This document shows, piece after piece, positions 44,048-52,292 of a DNA stretch of 64,000 nt (its first letter is position 1; each line of letters starts with the position of its first letter). The stretch is from Spiribacter vilamensis. GTDB lineage: Bacteria; Pseudomonadota; Gammaproteobacteria; Nitrococcales; Nitrococcaceae. Under the pieces are notes generated by a model. The model had not been told where the DNA came from, did not search any database, and saw only the letters and a list, made by a program, of their open reading frames with translations. The translations under genes and the position numbers were made by a program. The stretch is from the NCBI RefSeq assembly GCF_004217415.1, contig NZ_SHLI01000001.1, positions 620,001-684,000 of the forward strand, read 5' to 3'.

Positions 44048-44347
44048 ATGTGCGAGGTCTACGCGTCGACGCCAACCGGGCGCTACGAGTCGAGTACCCG
44101 ATCGGTACGGCTCAGCGGGTTCGTGACCAGCATCCGGCTCGAGAACGAGTTCTGGTGGATCCTCGAGAAGCTCAGCGCGGAGCAGCATCTGACCGTGCCG
44201 CAGTTCGTCACCGAGATCCACGACGAGGTACTGGCGCGCCAGGGCGAGGTCAGGAATCTCGCGTCATTGCTGCGGGTCTGTTGCGCGCGGTATCTGGAGC
44301 GGCAGATTCCGGAGGAAGCGGGCACCCCGGGATTGCGCACCGCATGA
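44048..44347 (+). CDS. Ribbon-helix-helix domain protein
   Basis: 99 residues from the ATG at 44048; GAGGAG lies about 8 nt upstream. Residues about 19-85 (SVRLSGFVTSIRLENEFWWILEKLSAEQHLTVPQFVTEIHDEVL) fit the RHH_4-type ribbon-helix-helix family, which carries a beta-strand-like SIRLE and a helical Trp pair. Probable DNA-binding protein. Divergent from the GMC operon, with a palindrome and three tandem 10-bp repeats between them, so it may regulate both genes. Confidence 0.78.
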   Translation: MCEVYASTPTGRYESSTRSVRLSGFVTSIRLENEFWWILEKLSAEQHLTVPQFVTEIHDEVLARQGEVRNLASLLRVCCARYLERQIPEEAGTPGLRTA

Positions 44348-44369
44348 TTGCGGCGAGCGTTGGATCATT

Positions 44370-45143
44370 TTATTCAACGACAACGGTCGTTTTGTCGATA
44401 CCGGTATTGCCGTTTTCTGGGTCATAAGCATGAACGATTATTTCGTACACGCCGGGCTCTGTGACGGGCATTTCACCGCCGAACATACTGCTGCTCCCAG
44501 CGTAAGACATTGCCTCTTCACCCACTTTTTCTCCATTTTTAGAGATAGTCATGCCAACCTCGAATTGATTTGCGTCCCAGAGACCGTCCGGGGTGATCGG
44601 GCAACCGCACATCATCATGACATTGGCGCTTACTGAAAGGCTCTCAACTTGCGAGGCTGAAACTTTCCGGGCAGCCGCCGGTTCCAGTACATTGACTACA
44701 AAGCCCGGCAATTCAATGACCCAACCATCTCCAACCGAAAGGTGGCCGCCAGGAATGACCCATTGGGTCGCACTTGCAGCGTGTGCGGCTTGTGGCTGGG
44801 CAAGTGGCCCATACACTTCCGCTTCGATTAATCGGGGTCGGTCGAGATCCAGTGTAGTTTTGAACGATGCCGCAGATTCGTCAGCCATAGCAGCGCGGCG
44901 GCCACCATTTTTATGCATGATTTTTGCGGTGTCGCCGGTGCCGCCAGCGGTAAGTCCCTTTGCCAGGACCTCACCTGTTTCTTGATCACGCAGAATTACC
45001 CTAGCTCCCCCCATACTGGTGCCTACGAATTTGGCATCTTTGCTCATTACTCGAACCGTGATGTCGGTGTCTTCAGCCACGGCAGTGCCCGAAACCATAG
45101 CCAACGCAAAGCTGGCGACGAGAATGATTGCTTTGAATTTCAT
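44370..45143 (-). CDS. Unidentified secreted beta-rich protein
   Basis: 257 residues. Signal peptide KFKAIILVASFALAMVSGTAVA. Two halves that look like Ig-type beta domains: ITVRVMSKDAKFVGTSMGGARVILRD (first) and FEVGMTISKNGEKVGEEAMSYAG (second), ending YEIIVHAYDPENGNTGIDKTTVVVE. A MMMCGCPI stretch holds two Cys. No enzyme motif recognised; perhaps a periplasmic binding or scaffold protein. The region is AT-richer than its surroundings and, with the VIT1-type gene upstream, looks like acquired DNA; the latter is inference. Confidence 0.7.
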   Translation of the reverse strand: MKFKAIILVASFALAMVSGTAVAEDTDITVRVMSKDAKFVGTSMGGARVILRDQETGEVLAKGLTAGGTGDTAKIMHKNGGRRAAMADESAASFKTTLDLDRPRLIEAEVYGPLAQPQAAHAASATQWVIPGGHLSVGDGWVIELPGFVVNVLEPAAARKVSASQVESLSVSANVMMMCGCPITPDGLWDANQFEVGMTISKNGEKVGEEAMSYAGSSSMFGGEMPVTEPGVYEIIVHAYDPENGNTGIDKTTVVVE

Positions 45144-45186
45144 AAATGACTACTCCTCTATCTAGCTACGAGAAACCCAGGTTTGT

Positions 45187-45870
45187 CTAAAATAACGTCC
45201 CTATTCCAGTGGTAACTGCCATCGCCACAGCACCCCAGAATGTAACGCGTACAGTTCCTTTTACAACGTTGGCACCGCCTGTGTAAGCGGCCAGTCCGCC
45301 AAGGATCATCAAGAAAACAACAGAGAAGACAGCGACTGCACTCTGCGTATACTCAGCTGGCGAAAGCCAAACACTCAACAAAGGGAGGCCTGCACCCACT
45401 ACAAACGCGAGCGCAGAGGATCCAGCCGCCGCTAACGGGCTTGCACCGGACACTTCTGTAATGCCAATTTCATCACGCATGTGAGCGCGCAGTGCATCTT
45501 TATCCATCAACTGTTGTGCAACTTCTCTGGCAAGTTGATCATCAAGACCACGCTTTTTGTAAATCTCTGCGAGCTCTTCAATTTCTTCTTCAGGGTTTTC
45601 CTTAAGTGCCGTTCTTTCTTGCTCAACATCTGCTTTTTGGGTGTCTGCCTGGGAGCTGACAGAAACATATTCCCCTGCCGCCATCGACATAGCCCCTGCT
45701 ACTAATCCTGATGAGCCGGCTAAAAGTATCGCAGTCTCAGAAGAGCCGGAAGCTGCAACACCAAGAATCAATGCTGCAGTAGAAACAACGCCATCATTGG
45801 CTCCCATTACAGCGGCACGCAGCCAACCGACCTTCTGGCTTTTATGATGCTCTTTGTGTGCTCTGTACAT
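45187..45870 (-). CDS. VIT1/CCC1-family transporter (Fe2+/Mn2+)
   Basis: 227 residues from the ATG at 45870, seven nt after AGGA; in-frame ATG and TTG codons at 45876 and 45885 lie too close to it. Five hydrophobic segments. Family signature LRAAVMGANDGVVSTAALILGVAASG, then GAMSMAAGEYVSVSSQADTQKADVEQER with the acidic metal-binding helix and the cytoplasmic Glu-rich EENPEEEIEELAEIYKKRG-like arm. Moves divalent iron or manganese out of the cytoplasm. Codon usage is AT-richer than neighbours. Confidence 0.85.
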   Translation of the reverse strand: MYRAHKEHHKSQKVGWLRAAVMGANDGVVSTAALILGVAASGSSETAILLAGSSGLVAGAMSMAAGEYVSVSSQADTQKADVEQERTALKENPEEEIEELAEIYKKRGLDDQLAREVAQQLMDKDALRAHMRDEIGITEVSGASPLAAAGSSALAFVVGAGLPLLSVWLSPAEYTQSAVAVFSVVFLMILGGLAAYTGGANVVKGTVRVTFWGAVAMAVTTGIGTLF

Positions 45871-45938
45871 AGTCATATCCTGCAATTAATTTTTGACCCC
45901 TCGTTAGTTCATAAATGCTGATATAGAATACCAAGGGC

Positions 45939-46064
45939 TCAAGTAGCCGATTGGCCTCCGTTTATCGCTAGCAGATCATCAAGCGGGAGCCGCAGCGTGC
46001 GTCGCAGCTCAACGACAATCGCCTCCTGCGCTTCAGAGAGGCTCGCGTGCAGCGGGATGTTCAT
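45939..46064 (-). pseudogene. IS481-type transposase N-terminal remnant
   Basis: 41-codon frame starting ATG at 46064. Its sequence MNIPLHASLSEAQEAIVVEL followed by RRTLRLPLDDLLAI is what I recall of the beginning of IS481-family transposases of proteobacteria. Resemblance ends around residue 34, then the frame stops, so all catalytic (DDE) parts are gone. No inverted repeats of the element were recognised. It marks the edge of the AT-rich 44370-45870 segment. Confidence 0.65.
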
Positions 46065-46152
46065 TCATTTGCCCCCTGTGCCAGCCACAGAGGATAGCTC
46101 CTCGGAGCAATGGAATCATCCGGTACCCAACATCTAGCATTTACCGACGCTT

Positions 46153-46198
46153 TGCACACTGGCTATACACACCACCCAGTGTGTATGCCCAGTGTGCA
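46153..46198. repeat. Nested palindromic intergenic element, copy B
   Basis: Outer arms TGCACACTGGC and GCCCAGTGTGCA (one-base bulge) and inner arms TATACACAC and GTGTGTAT flank a CACCCA loop, a nearly perfect 46-nt hairpin. The right flank (GGAAATAGATGACA) resembles copy A near 8106. No T tract follows. Confidence 0.85.
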
Positions 46199-46282
46199 GA
46201 AGGTCGGAAATAGATGACAGCGCCCCTTGGCCTCGACCCCGCCGGGCCCACCGTCGTATCTGGCCGACCCGCCCAAGCTGAT

Positions 46283-46681
46283 CTATGCGCTCTTCCACTC
46301 CGCATAGGCTTCCAGATCGGGCCTTGCGATCTCCAGGGCCAGTTTGATGACCAGCGCATCGTCCACGTAGCCGATAACCGGTATGAAATCCGGCACCACA
46401 TCCACGGGCGAGACAAAGTAGAGGATCGCGCCGGTAACGGCCGCAAGCACATTCCAGGGGATCTGCGTGTAGTTTCCTCGGGAGTAGTCCGAGGCGAGGC
46501 CAATCATCAGATTGATATCCCGCCAGAGGCTTTGAATGCGACTGGGTGGCTTGCCCCCGAAGCCCTCGACTTTTCGTCTGCCTTTCCTTGATGCGTACCC
46601 GACACGCTCGCCGTCTACATTGTCGGTGTGGGTTTCGAACTGTTCGCGCGCTTTTCTTTCTTCATCGCTTGATATCGTCAT
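46283..46681 (-). CDS. YkvA family protein (DUF1232)
   Basis: 132 residues from the ATG at 46681 (an ATG at 46687 is also in frame). The conserved DUF1232 hallmark YFVSPVDVVPDFIPVIGYVDDALVI lies in the C-terminal third, preceded by a hydrophobic WNVLAAVTGAILYF. The N-terminal half is charged and probably cytoplasmic. Function of the family is unknown. Between it and the IS481 remnant lie copy B of the palindromic element and about 80 nt with nothing recognised. Confidence 0.85.
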   Translation of the reverse strand: MTISSDEERKAREQFETHTDNVDGERVGYASRKGRRKVEGFGGKPPSRIQSLWRDINLMIGLASDYSRGNYTQIPWNVLAAVTGAILYFVSPVDVVPDFIPVIGYVDDALVIKLALEIARPDLEAYAEWKSA

Positions 46682-46722
46682 AATCACCAGACCGGAAATA
46701 ATCGACTCAATGCTTTTCGCCC

Positions 46723-46764
46723 AAAAAAATGGCCGCTCATGTCTGATAGAACACTAAGCGGCCA
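46723..46764 (-). terminator. Rho-independent terminator of the fasciclin gene
   Basis: On the minus strand TGGCCGCT and AGCGGCCA form an 8-bp stem around a 19-nt loop and are followed by seven T. It begins 37 nt after the fasciclin stop. Confidence 0.88.
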
Positions 46765-46800
46765 GTATAGAAAGTCCCGTGATGTCAGGACTTCGCTCGA

Positions 46801-47289
46801 TTACGGCATCAGGACGCCATCAATGACATGAATAACGCCGTTGCTCGCCTCGATGTCGGTGGTGACAACCGTCGCACCGTCAATCATGACGTTCCCGTCC
46901 ACGACTTCAATGCTGACATCCGAGCCCTGAACCGTTGTGGCTGAATCGAGCCCGACAACGTCCTCTGCCATCACCTTGCCCGAGACAACATGATAGGTAA
47001 GAACGGCGGTCAACTGGTCCTTGTCGGCCAGCAGAGCTTCCAGATCACTCTCCGGAATGGCTGCGAAGGCCTCGTCGGTCGGAGCGAATACCGTAAACGG
47101 GCCTTCACCCTTCAGTGTCTCGACCAGGTCGGCAGCCTGTACCGCGGTCACCAGGGTATTGAAATCGTCGGCGCCGATGGCGGTATCGACTATGTCTTTA
47201 CCCATCGCGCCATCATGCTCATCCGCATTTACCGTTATGCCGATGGCAAGGAAAGCTGTGGCAGCGATTGCCTTGATTAGATTGATCAT
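46801..47289 (-). CDS. Secreted fasciclin (FAS1) domain protein
   Basis: 162 residues. Signal peptide [21 protein letters not shown], then one FAS1 domain with the H1 motif [17 protein letters not shown] and the H2-type VLTYHVVSG and [13 protein letters not shown]. Ends shortly after the domain, as in small bacterial Nex18-like proteins. Acts as an adhesive or extracellular matrix protein in relatives. Independent unit with a strong terminator. Confidence 0.92.
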   Translation of the reverse strand: MINLIKAIAATAFLAIGITVNADEHDGAMGKDIVDTAIGADDFNTLVTAVQAADLVETLKGEGPFTVFAPTDEAFAAIPESDLEALLADKDQLTAVLTYHVVSGKVMAEDVVGLDSATTVQGSDVSIEVVDGNVMIDGATVVTTDIEASNGVIHVIDGVLMP

Positions 47290-47476
47290 TTTTATTCCTC
47301 TAATAATTATGAGTGTGCGCTAATTGTTCAAACAAGCTGCACTCATTGATAGAGGGGAAAAAGAGGAAATGGTTCCGTGGCGACAATGACGGCCGCCGAC
47401 GGGGCCCGCCGGGCTCTCCATCACAGCCGAGCGGCTCGCCCAACGCTGGCGCGAAAAAGCCCGCGTTACACGCAAC

Positions 47477-47656
47477 TTACTTCTTCCGGCTCTTCCAGGT
47501 CCCGCCGTATTGATAAGAGCCCGCATAAGCCGCTTTGACTTCGGTCAGACACGGGCGACACAGAAAGACCCAGTCCGTGAGGTCCCCGTACCGACACCGG
47601 TAGAGGACCTCCCCGGGCTTGTTGCACATGAAACAGGCCTTGTTTCTGACTCGCAT
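47477..47656 (-). CDS. 59-residue zinc-ribbon protein
   Basis: ATG at 47656 to TAA at 47477. Starts MRVRNKACFMCNKPGEVLYR and ends SYQYGGTWKSRKK. Four Cys in two CxxC knuckles, C8/C11 and C33/C36, plus C21, in a basic protein with an aromatic-rich centre (YGDLTDWVFL). That pattern, and its conservation-like codon use, support a real gene. It resembles small zinc-ribbon proteins common in marine gammaproteobacteria, but I cannot name a function. No obvious Shine-Dalgarno was noted, and it is 38 nt from the SDR gene stop on the same strand. Confidence 0.68.
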   Translation of the reverse strand: MRVRNKACFMCNKPGEVLYRCRYGDLTDWVFLCRPCLTEVKAAYAGSYQYGGTWKSRKK

Positions 47657-47694
47657 AAAGAGGCGACGGGCCTCTCCCTACCAATGCACCGGCG

Positions 47695-48471
47695 TTACAA
47701 CGAGAAGCCACCGTCGACGGCGATCGCCTGTCCCGTCACATGCTCGGCAGCCGCCAGATAGACCGCCAGCTGTCCCATGTCCTCCGGCGTTTGCGCCTCA
47801 CCCTGAGGCAGCAGTGTCTTTTGATGCCGCTCCCAGGAGTCGGCCTCCGTTTCGCCTTCCTGACGCCAGCGGCCGGCAAGGCCTTCCTCACCTCGCCACA
47901 TGCCGGTGCCGACGATACCGGGACAAAGCGCATTGACGGTGACGCCTTCGGTGGCGACCTCTTTCGCGATTGCATTGGTAAAGCCGATGACGGCGAACTT
48001 CGATGCGGAGTAGTGGGAAAGATCCGGAAAGCCCACCTTGCCCGCGATGGAAGAGACATTGATGATGCGACCAAAGCCCCTCGGCCGCATGACGGCGAGC
48101 TCGGCCTGCGAGCATAGAAACACCCCCTTCGCGTTGACCGTCATTACGCGATCCCAGTCATCGCTCGAGAGCTCAGCGACCGAGCGGATGTTGAGGATGC
48201 CCGCATTGTTGACCGCGATATCCAGCTGCCCGGCGTGGGCAACGATATTATCGATGAGCTGTTTTACGGATGCAGGATCGGATACGTCGACCTCGAAGGC
48301 GCCACTCCGACGACCCAGTTTTTCAACCTCAGTCGCCGTTTCCTTTGCAATGTCGGCATCCAGGTCAGCGATCATTACATCGGCGCCGGCTCTGGCGAGC
48401 GCCATCGCGATCCCCTGGCCGATACCGCGGCCACCACCAGTCACCAGCGCCGTTTTTCCGTTAAGTTCCAT
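47695..48471 (-). CDS. SDR oxidoreductase (3-ketoacyl-ACP reductase-like)
   Basis: 258 residues. TGGGRGIGQGIA cofactor loop, Asp after beta-2 (IADLDADIA) favouring NAD(H), NNAGILNI, Ser in NVSSIAGKVG, YSASKFA active site and VDGGFSL end. An insert before the C-terminus (WRGEEGLAGRWRQEGETEADSWERH) is like that of sorbitol or 2,3-butanediol-type SDRs. Substrate not identifiable. It may share a transcript with the zinc-ribbon gene 38 nt downstream. Confidence 0.83.
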   Translation of the reverse strand: MELNGKTALVTGGGRGIGQGIAMALARAGADVMIADLDADIAKETATEVEKLGRRSGAFEVDVSDPASVKQLIDNIVAHAGQLDIAVNNAGILNIRSVAELSSDDWDRVMTVNAKGVFLCSQAELAVMRPRGFGRIINVSSIAGKVGFPDLSHYSASKFAVIGFTNAIAKEVATEGVTVNALCPGIVGTGMWRGEEGLAGRWRQEGETEADSWERHQKTLLPQGEAQTPEDMGQLAVYLAAAEHVTGQAIAVDGGFSL

Positions 48472-48555
48472 GAGCTTCTCTCCCCTTATCAGGTGTTATG
48501 AACTCTCTGGAACAATAACCCATTAGTTGCCGCGGTGATGCATCAACAAAGGCCG

Positions 48556-50535
48556 TTACTCTCGCGACGCCCCCGGCAGCTCCTCGACCGGCAAATGGCA
48601 ATGGATCTGATGCCCCGTCTCGGGTTCGCGCACCGGTGGCGGATTATCCTCGCAAACCGGCATGACATACGGGCAGCGGGAGGCGTAGGGACAGCCCGTA
48701 GGCCGATCGCCCGGCCCGGTAATCGATCCACGACCCTGGGTACTGGTATGGCCCTCGGCCATCCCGGGGATGGCGGCGAGCAACTCCGCGGTGTAGGGGT
48801 GACGCGCGCCGGTGAAAATCGCCTCGACGGGGCCGACCTCCATAATGCGGCCGAGGAATAGTACCGCCACGCGATCGGCGATATACCGAACGACGGCCAG
48901 ATCATGCGAAATGAACAGGTACGCCGTGCCGCTGCGCTGCTGTAAATCGATCAACAGATCCAGTACGGCCGCCTGGACCGAGACATCGAGGGCGGACGTG
49001 GGCTCATCCAGAATAACGGCCTCGGGGTCACCCGCGAACGCCCGGGCAATGGCGACGCGCTGACGCTGCCCGCCGGAGAGTTGCGCCGGCAGGCGATTGG
49101 CAGTGTCCGCCTCGAGCGCAACCTGGTCGAGGCGCTCGGGCACGAGCGCGCGGGCCGCCCGAAAACCCAGTCCGCCCAGCTTGCGGATTGCCCGGGCCAG
49201 AGCCGGCCCCACGTGGTGGCTGGTGTTCAGCGTGTTCTCGGGCGACTGGAATACCATCTGCAGCGCCCGCCGTGTCTGTTGTCCACGCCGTCGCTGCGGA
49301 CCGGGAAGCACCTTGCGATCCAGGCGCACCGTTCCGCTCTCGGGGATGGTCAAACCGGTCAACGCGCGGGCGAGGGTGCTTTTGCCACTGCCCGACTCCC
49401 CGACGAGGGCGAGCGTCTCGCCGGCACGCACGTCCAGCGTGATGCCGTCCAGGACGCGCACGTCCTTGTAGCCGACGACGAGGTCTTCAGTCTCCAGGAC
49501 AACCGCGCCCGGCGCCTGTCCCGACGTTGCCGGTGGTCGGTTACCGCCCGGCGCCGCGGTGTCCTCGGGAAACAGGCACCGGCTGGTGTGCTCGGAACCG
49601 ACCGACGCCAGTTCGACGGGTTGCTCGCGACACGCCGCACGCGCCACCGGACAGCGCGATGCAAACGCACAGCCGGGCGCGCGCTCTCCCAGCGCCGGCG
49701 GATAACCTGGAATCGACGCCAGCCGCTCGTCCGACCAGTGCGTATACCCGGTGGGAATGCAGTCGATAAGCGATGCCGTGTACGGATGCTGCGGACGCTC
49801 GAAGAGTTCATTTACCGGCGCCGACTCGACCACTTCGCCGGCATACATCACCGCGGCCCGATCGCAGACGGCGCGCACCACGGTCAGGTCGTGGCTGATG
49901 AGCAGCATCGCCACGTCCAGATCGCGCCGCAGATCGGCGAACAGGGACAGCACTTCGGCCTGGATGCTGGCATCCAGGGCCGTTGTGGGCTCATCGAGGA
50001 CCAGCAGGTCGGGCTCGCCCGCCAACGCCATGGCAATCACCACCCGTTGCTGCATCCCGCCGGATATCTGATGCGGATAGGCATCCAGCAACTGACCGGG
50101 GTCGGCGATACGGACCTGTTCGAGGATACCCGCAGCGGCATCGATGGCTTCCTTCGCGCCAAGCCCCCGCTGGTATTCATAGATCTCGGTAATCTGCCGG
50201 CCGATGGTCAGCGACGGGTTAAGGGCTGCAGCCGGATCCTGGTAGACCGCCGCAATCGTGTTTCCCCGGTGATGTTGCAGTCGCGCCGGAGGCATCTGCA
50301 TCATTGATTCGCCCATCAGACTGACCTCGCCAGTCATGATGCGCGCGTTCTCAGGCAGATAACCCAGGCTCGCCATGGCGAGCGTCGACTTGCCGCAGCC
50401 CGATTCACCGATCAGGCCCACGGCCTCGCCGGGCTCGACCTGCAAGTCGACGCCGCGCACGGCTGCGCGCCATTCGCCGCCGCGACGAAAGGCAATGGTC
50501 AAATCCTCAAAGGAAAGCAGGGGAGCGCCCGTCAT
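48556..50535 (-). CDS. Peptide/nickel-type ABC transporter, fused two-domain ATPase (DppD-DppF-like)
   Basis: 659 residues from the ATG at 50535. First ATPase: GESGCGKST, signature ISGGMQQRVVIAMAL, Walker B LLVLDEPTTALD. Second: GESGSGKST, LSGGQRQRVAIARAF, VILDEPTSALD. Each has the C-terminal oligopeptide-transporter domain with Cys (GCAFASRCPVA and GCPYASRCPYV). In most organisms these are two genes (dppD, dppF). Starts within the permease stop (ATGA overlap), so it is coupled to it. Supplies energy for import of peptides, or of another substrate handled by the amidohydrolase-like gene at 53903. Confidence 0.9.
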   Translation of the reverse strand: MTGAPLLSFEDLTIAFRRGGEWRAAVRGVDLQVEPGEAVGLIGESGCGKSTLAMASLGYLPENARIMTGEVSLMGESMMQMPPARLQHHRGNTIAAVYQDPAAALNPSLTIGRQITEIYEYQRGLGAKEAIDAAAGILEQVRIADPGQLLDAYPHQISGGMQQRVVIAMALAGEPDLLVLDEPTTALDASIQAEVLSLFADLRRDLDVAMLLISHDLTVVRAVCDRAAVMYAGEVVESAPVNELFERPQHPYTASLIDCIPTGYTHWSDERLASIPGYPPALGERAPGCAFASRCPVARAACREQPVELASVGSEHTSRCLFPEDTAAPGGNRPPATSGQAPGAVVLETEDLVVGYKDVRVLDGITLDVRAGETLALVGESGSGKSTLARALTGLTIPESGTVRLDRKVLPGPQRRRGQQTRRALQMVFQSPENTLNTSHHVGPALARAIRKLGGLGFRAARALVPERLDQVALEADTANRLPAQLSGGQRQRVAIARAFAGDPEAVILDEPTSALDVSVQAAVLDLLIDLQQRSGTAYLFISHDLAVVRYIADRVAVLFLGRIMEVGPVEAIFTGARHPYTAELLAAIPGMAEGHTSTQGRGSITGPGDRPTGCPYASRCPYVMPVCEDNPPPVREPETGHQIHCHLPVEELPGASRE

Positions 50536-51374
50536 TGATTTCGATCCCGCAGACCGTCGGCAATGAGTGAAAAGCCGATCACCACCGCGGCAATGGCGAG
50601 CGCCGGGGCGAGCACCGCCCACGGTGCGGTAGTGAGCAGCGCGCGGTTCGACGAGACCATAACCCCCCAGTCCGGTGCCGGTGGTTGAACACCCAGCCCC
50701 AGAAAACCCAGCGTTGCGGAGGTGAACACGGCGTAGCCCAGCCGGATCGTGCCTTCCACCATCAGCGGGCCACGAATGTTGGGCGCCACCTCGAGCACCA
50801 TAACTGCCCAGTGGCCCTCACCCCGCAGCCGGGCGGCCTCGACGTATTCCTTGCGTACCTCGACGAGCGCGGCTGCACGCGCCGTCCGGGCAATCAGGGG
50901 CGCAAAGATGAGCCCGATTACCAGAATGACATTCAGCGTCGAACTGCCAAGGACGGTCAGAACGAGCAGGGCGAGAACGACAATCGGAAAGGCCATGATG
51001 GCGTCCAGCAGTCGCATGATCGCCTCATCCAGCCAGCCCCGCCCGTAAGCGGCGACCAGGCCAATCAATGTCCCGAGCCCCAGGCCCAGCAGTGTCGAGG
51101 CCGGAGCAATCGCCAGGACATAGCGCCCGCCGTGGACGACGCGGCTCAGGATATCCCGGCCATACTCATCGGTACCAAACCAGTGCTGCCACGACGGTGC
51201 CTCCGTCTGGGGGCCGACGCCCATGGCGGTGGGCTCGAAGGGCGCCACCCAGGGGGCAAGCGCCGCCGATATAACCCAGGTGGCGATGAGGACGATCCCC
51301 ACCGTCAGCCCCGGTGCGGCGGCAATCGACTTAATCAGCCAGCGCACCACGGACTCGCGGGTTGAGGAGTGCAT
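50532..51374 (-). CDS. Peptide-type ABC transporter permease (DppC-like)
   Basis: 280 residues, six helices. Hallmarks: FGTDEYGRDILSRVVHGGRYVLAIA in the N-terminal part and the EAA loop EYVEAARLRGEGHWAVMVLEVAPNIRG. The start lies 44 nt inside the other permease gene, whose end it overlaps. Forms the membrane channel with the DppB-like protein. Confidence 0.9.
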   Translation of the reverse strand: MHSSTRESVVRWLIKSIAAAPGLTVGIVLIATWVISAALAPWVAPFEPTAMGVGPQTEAPSWQHWFGTDEYGRDILSRVVHGGRYVLAIAPASTLLGLGLGTLIGLVAAYGRGWLDEAIMRLLDAIMAFPIVVLALLVLTVLGSSTLNVILVIGLIFAPLIARTARAAALVEVRKEYVEAARLRGEGHWAVMVLEVAPNIRGPLMVEGTIRLGYAVFTSATLGFLGLGVQPPAPDWGVMVSSNRALLTTAPWAVLAPALAIAAVVIGFSLIADGLRDRNQ

Positions 51375-52284
51375 AGACCAAATCGGCGGCCAGGTTGGCG
51401 AGCGCGAATACCGCTGTTACCAGCAGCGTGCAGCCTGCGAGCAGGGGGATATCCTTGTTGAGGGCGGCGTTGTGCAACAGGCTGCCGATGCCGGGGTAGC
51501 GAAACAGGCTCTCCACGACGACGAGCCCGCCGACGAGCCAGCCGAGCTGAGCGCCCATGACCGTCACCGTCGAGAGCAGCGCGTTGCGCAGGACATGACG
51601 CCGCAACACGATCCGCTCGGGCAGGCCCTTGAGCCGTGCGGTGCGCGTGTAGTCGGCCTCCAGTGCGCTGATCATGCCCGACCGGGCCATCCGGAACAGG
51701 TAGGCGAACAACAACAGAACAAGGCACATCGCAGGCAATACCAGCCCGTGAATCACGCCCCAGAAACCGTCATCCGCCCCCGTGGTTGCTTGCACCGGAA
51801 ACCATTCGAGGCCCAGTCCGAAGACGACAATCAGCAGCGTGCCCGTCACGAACTCCGGCATCGCACCCAGGGCAAGTCCGACCACGGATAGACTGCGATC
51901 GAGCACTCCGTCAGGCCGACGGCCGGCCGCTACTCCCGCCCCGACTGCCAGCGGCAGCAGAACCACAATCCCCAGTCCGGCGAGCACCAGTGAACGGCCA
52001 AAGCGCTCGAGCGCCAGGGGTAGAACCGGTGTGTTGAGTGAGGTCGATTGGCCCCAGTCACCCTGCAGGACGCCGCCAATCCAGTCGAAATAACGCTGGA
52101 TCGGCGGGTCATTGAGCCCGAGTGATTCATTCAGGGCCTGCACCGCCGACTCGTCGGCAAACGGCCCCAGGATGATTCGGCCAATGTCTCCCGGCAGCAC
52201 CGCGGTCATGAGGAAAATCAGAACCGAGGCGACCAGGAGCGTCACACCGAGCATCCCCAGTCGACGAAGGGTGTAGCGCAGCAT
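51331..52284 (-). CDS. Peptide-type ABC transporter permease (DppB-like)
   Basis: 317 residues, six helices. Starts MLRYTLRRLGMLGVTLLVASVLIFLM, the DppB N-terminus, followed by the SLGLNDPPIQRYFDWIGGVLQGDWGQS periplasmic segment and the EAA loop DYTRTARLKGLPERIVLRRHVLRNALL. Lies 8 nt downstream of the binding-protein gene in the order SBP-DppB-DppC-ATPase. Confidence 0.9.
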   Translation of the reverse strand: MLRYTLRRLGMLGVTLLVASVLIFLMTAVLPGDIGRIILGPFADESAVQALNESLGLNDPPIQRYFDWIGGVLQGDWGQSTSLNTPVLPLALERFGRSLVLAGLGIVVLLPLAVGAGVAAGRRPDGVLDRSLSVVGLALGAMPEFVTGTLLIVVFGLGLEWFPVQATTGADDGFWGVIHGLVLPAMCLVLLLFAYLFRMARSGMISALEADYTRTARLKGLPERIVLRRHVLRNALLSTVTVMGAQLGWLVGGLVVVESLFRYPGIGSLLHNAALNKDIPLLAGCTLLVTAVFALANLAADLVYALLNPRVRGALAD

Positions 52285-52292
52285 TTACCGAA

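Noticed and set aside
47313-47513. Small plus-strand frame starting [10 protein letters not shown] near the fasciclin gene
   Set aside because: No Shine-Dalgarno, ends in low-complexity Pro/Gly/Arg-rich sequence, and partly overlaps the zinc-ribbon gene on the other strand.
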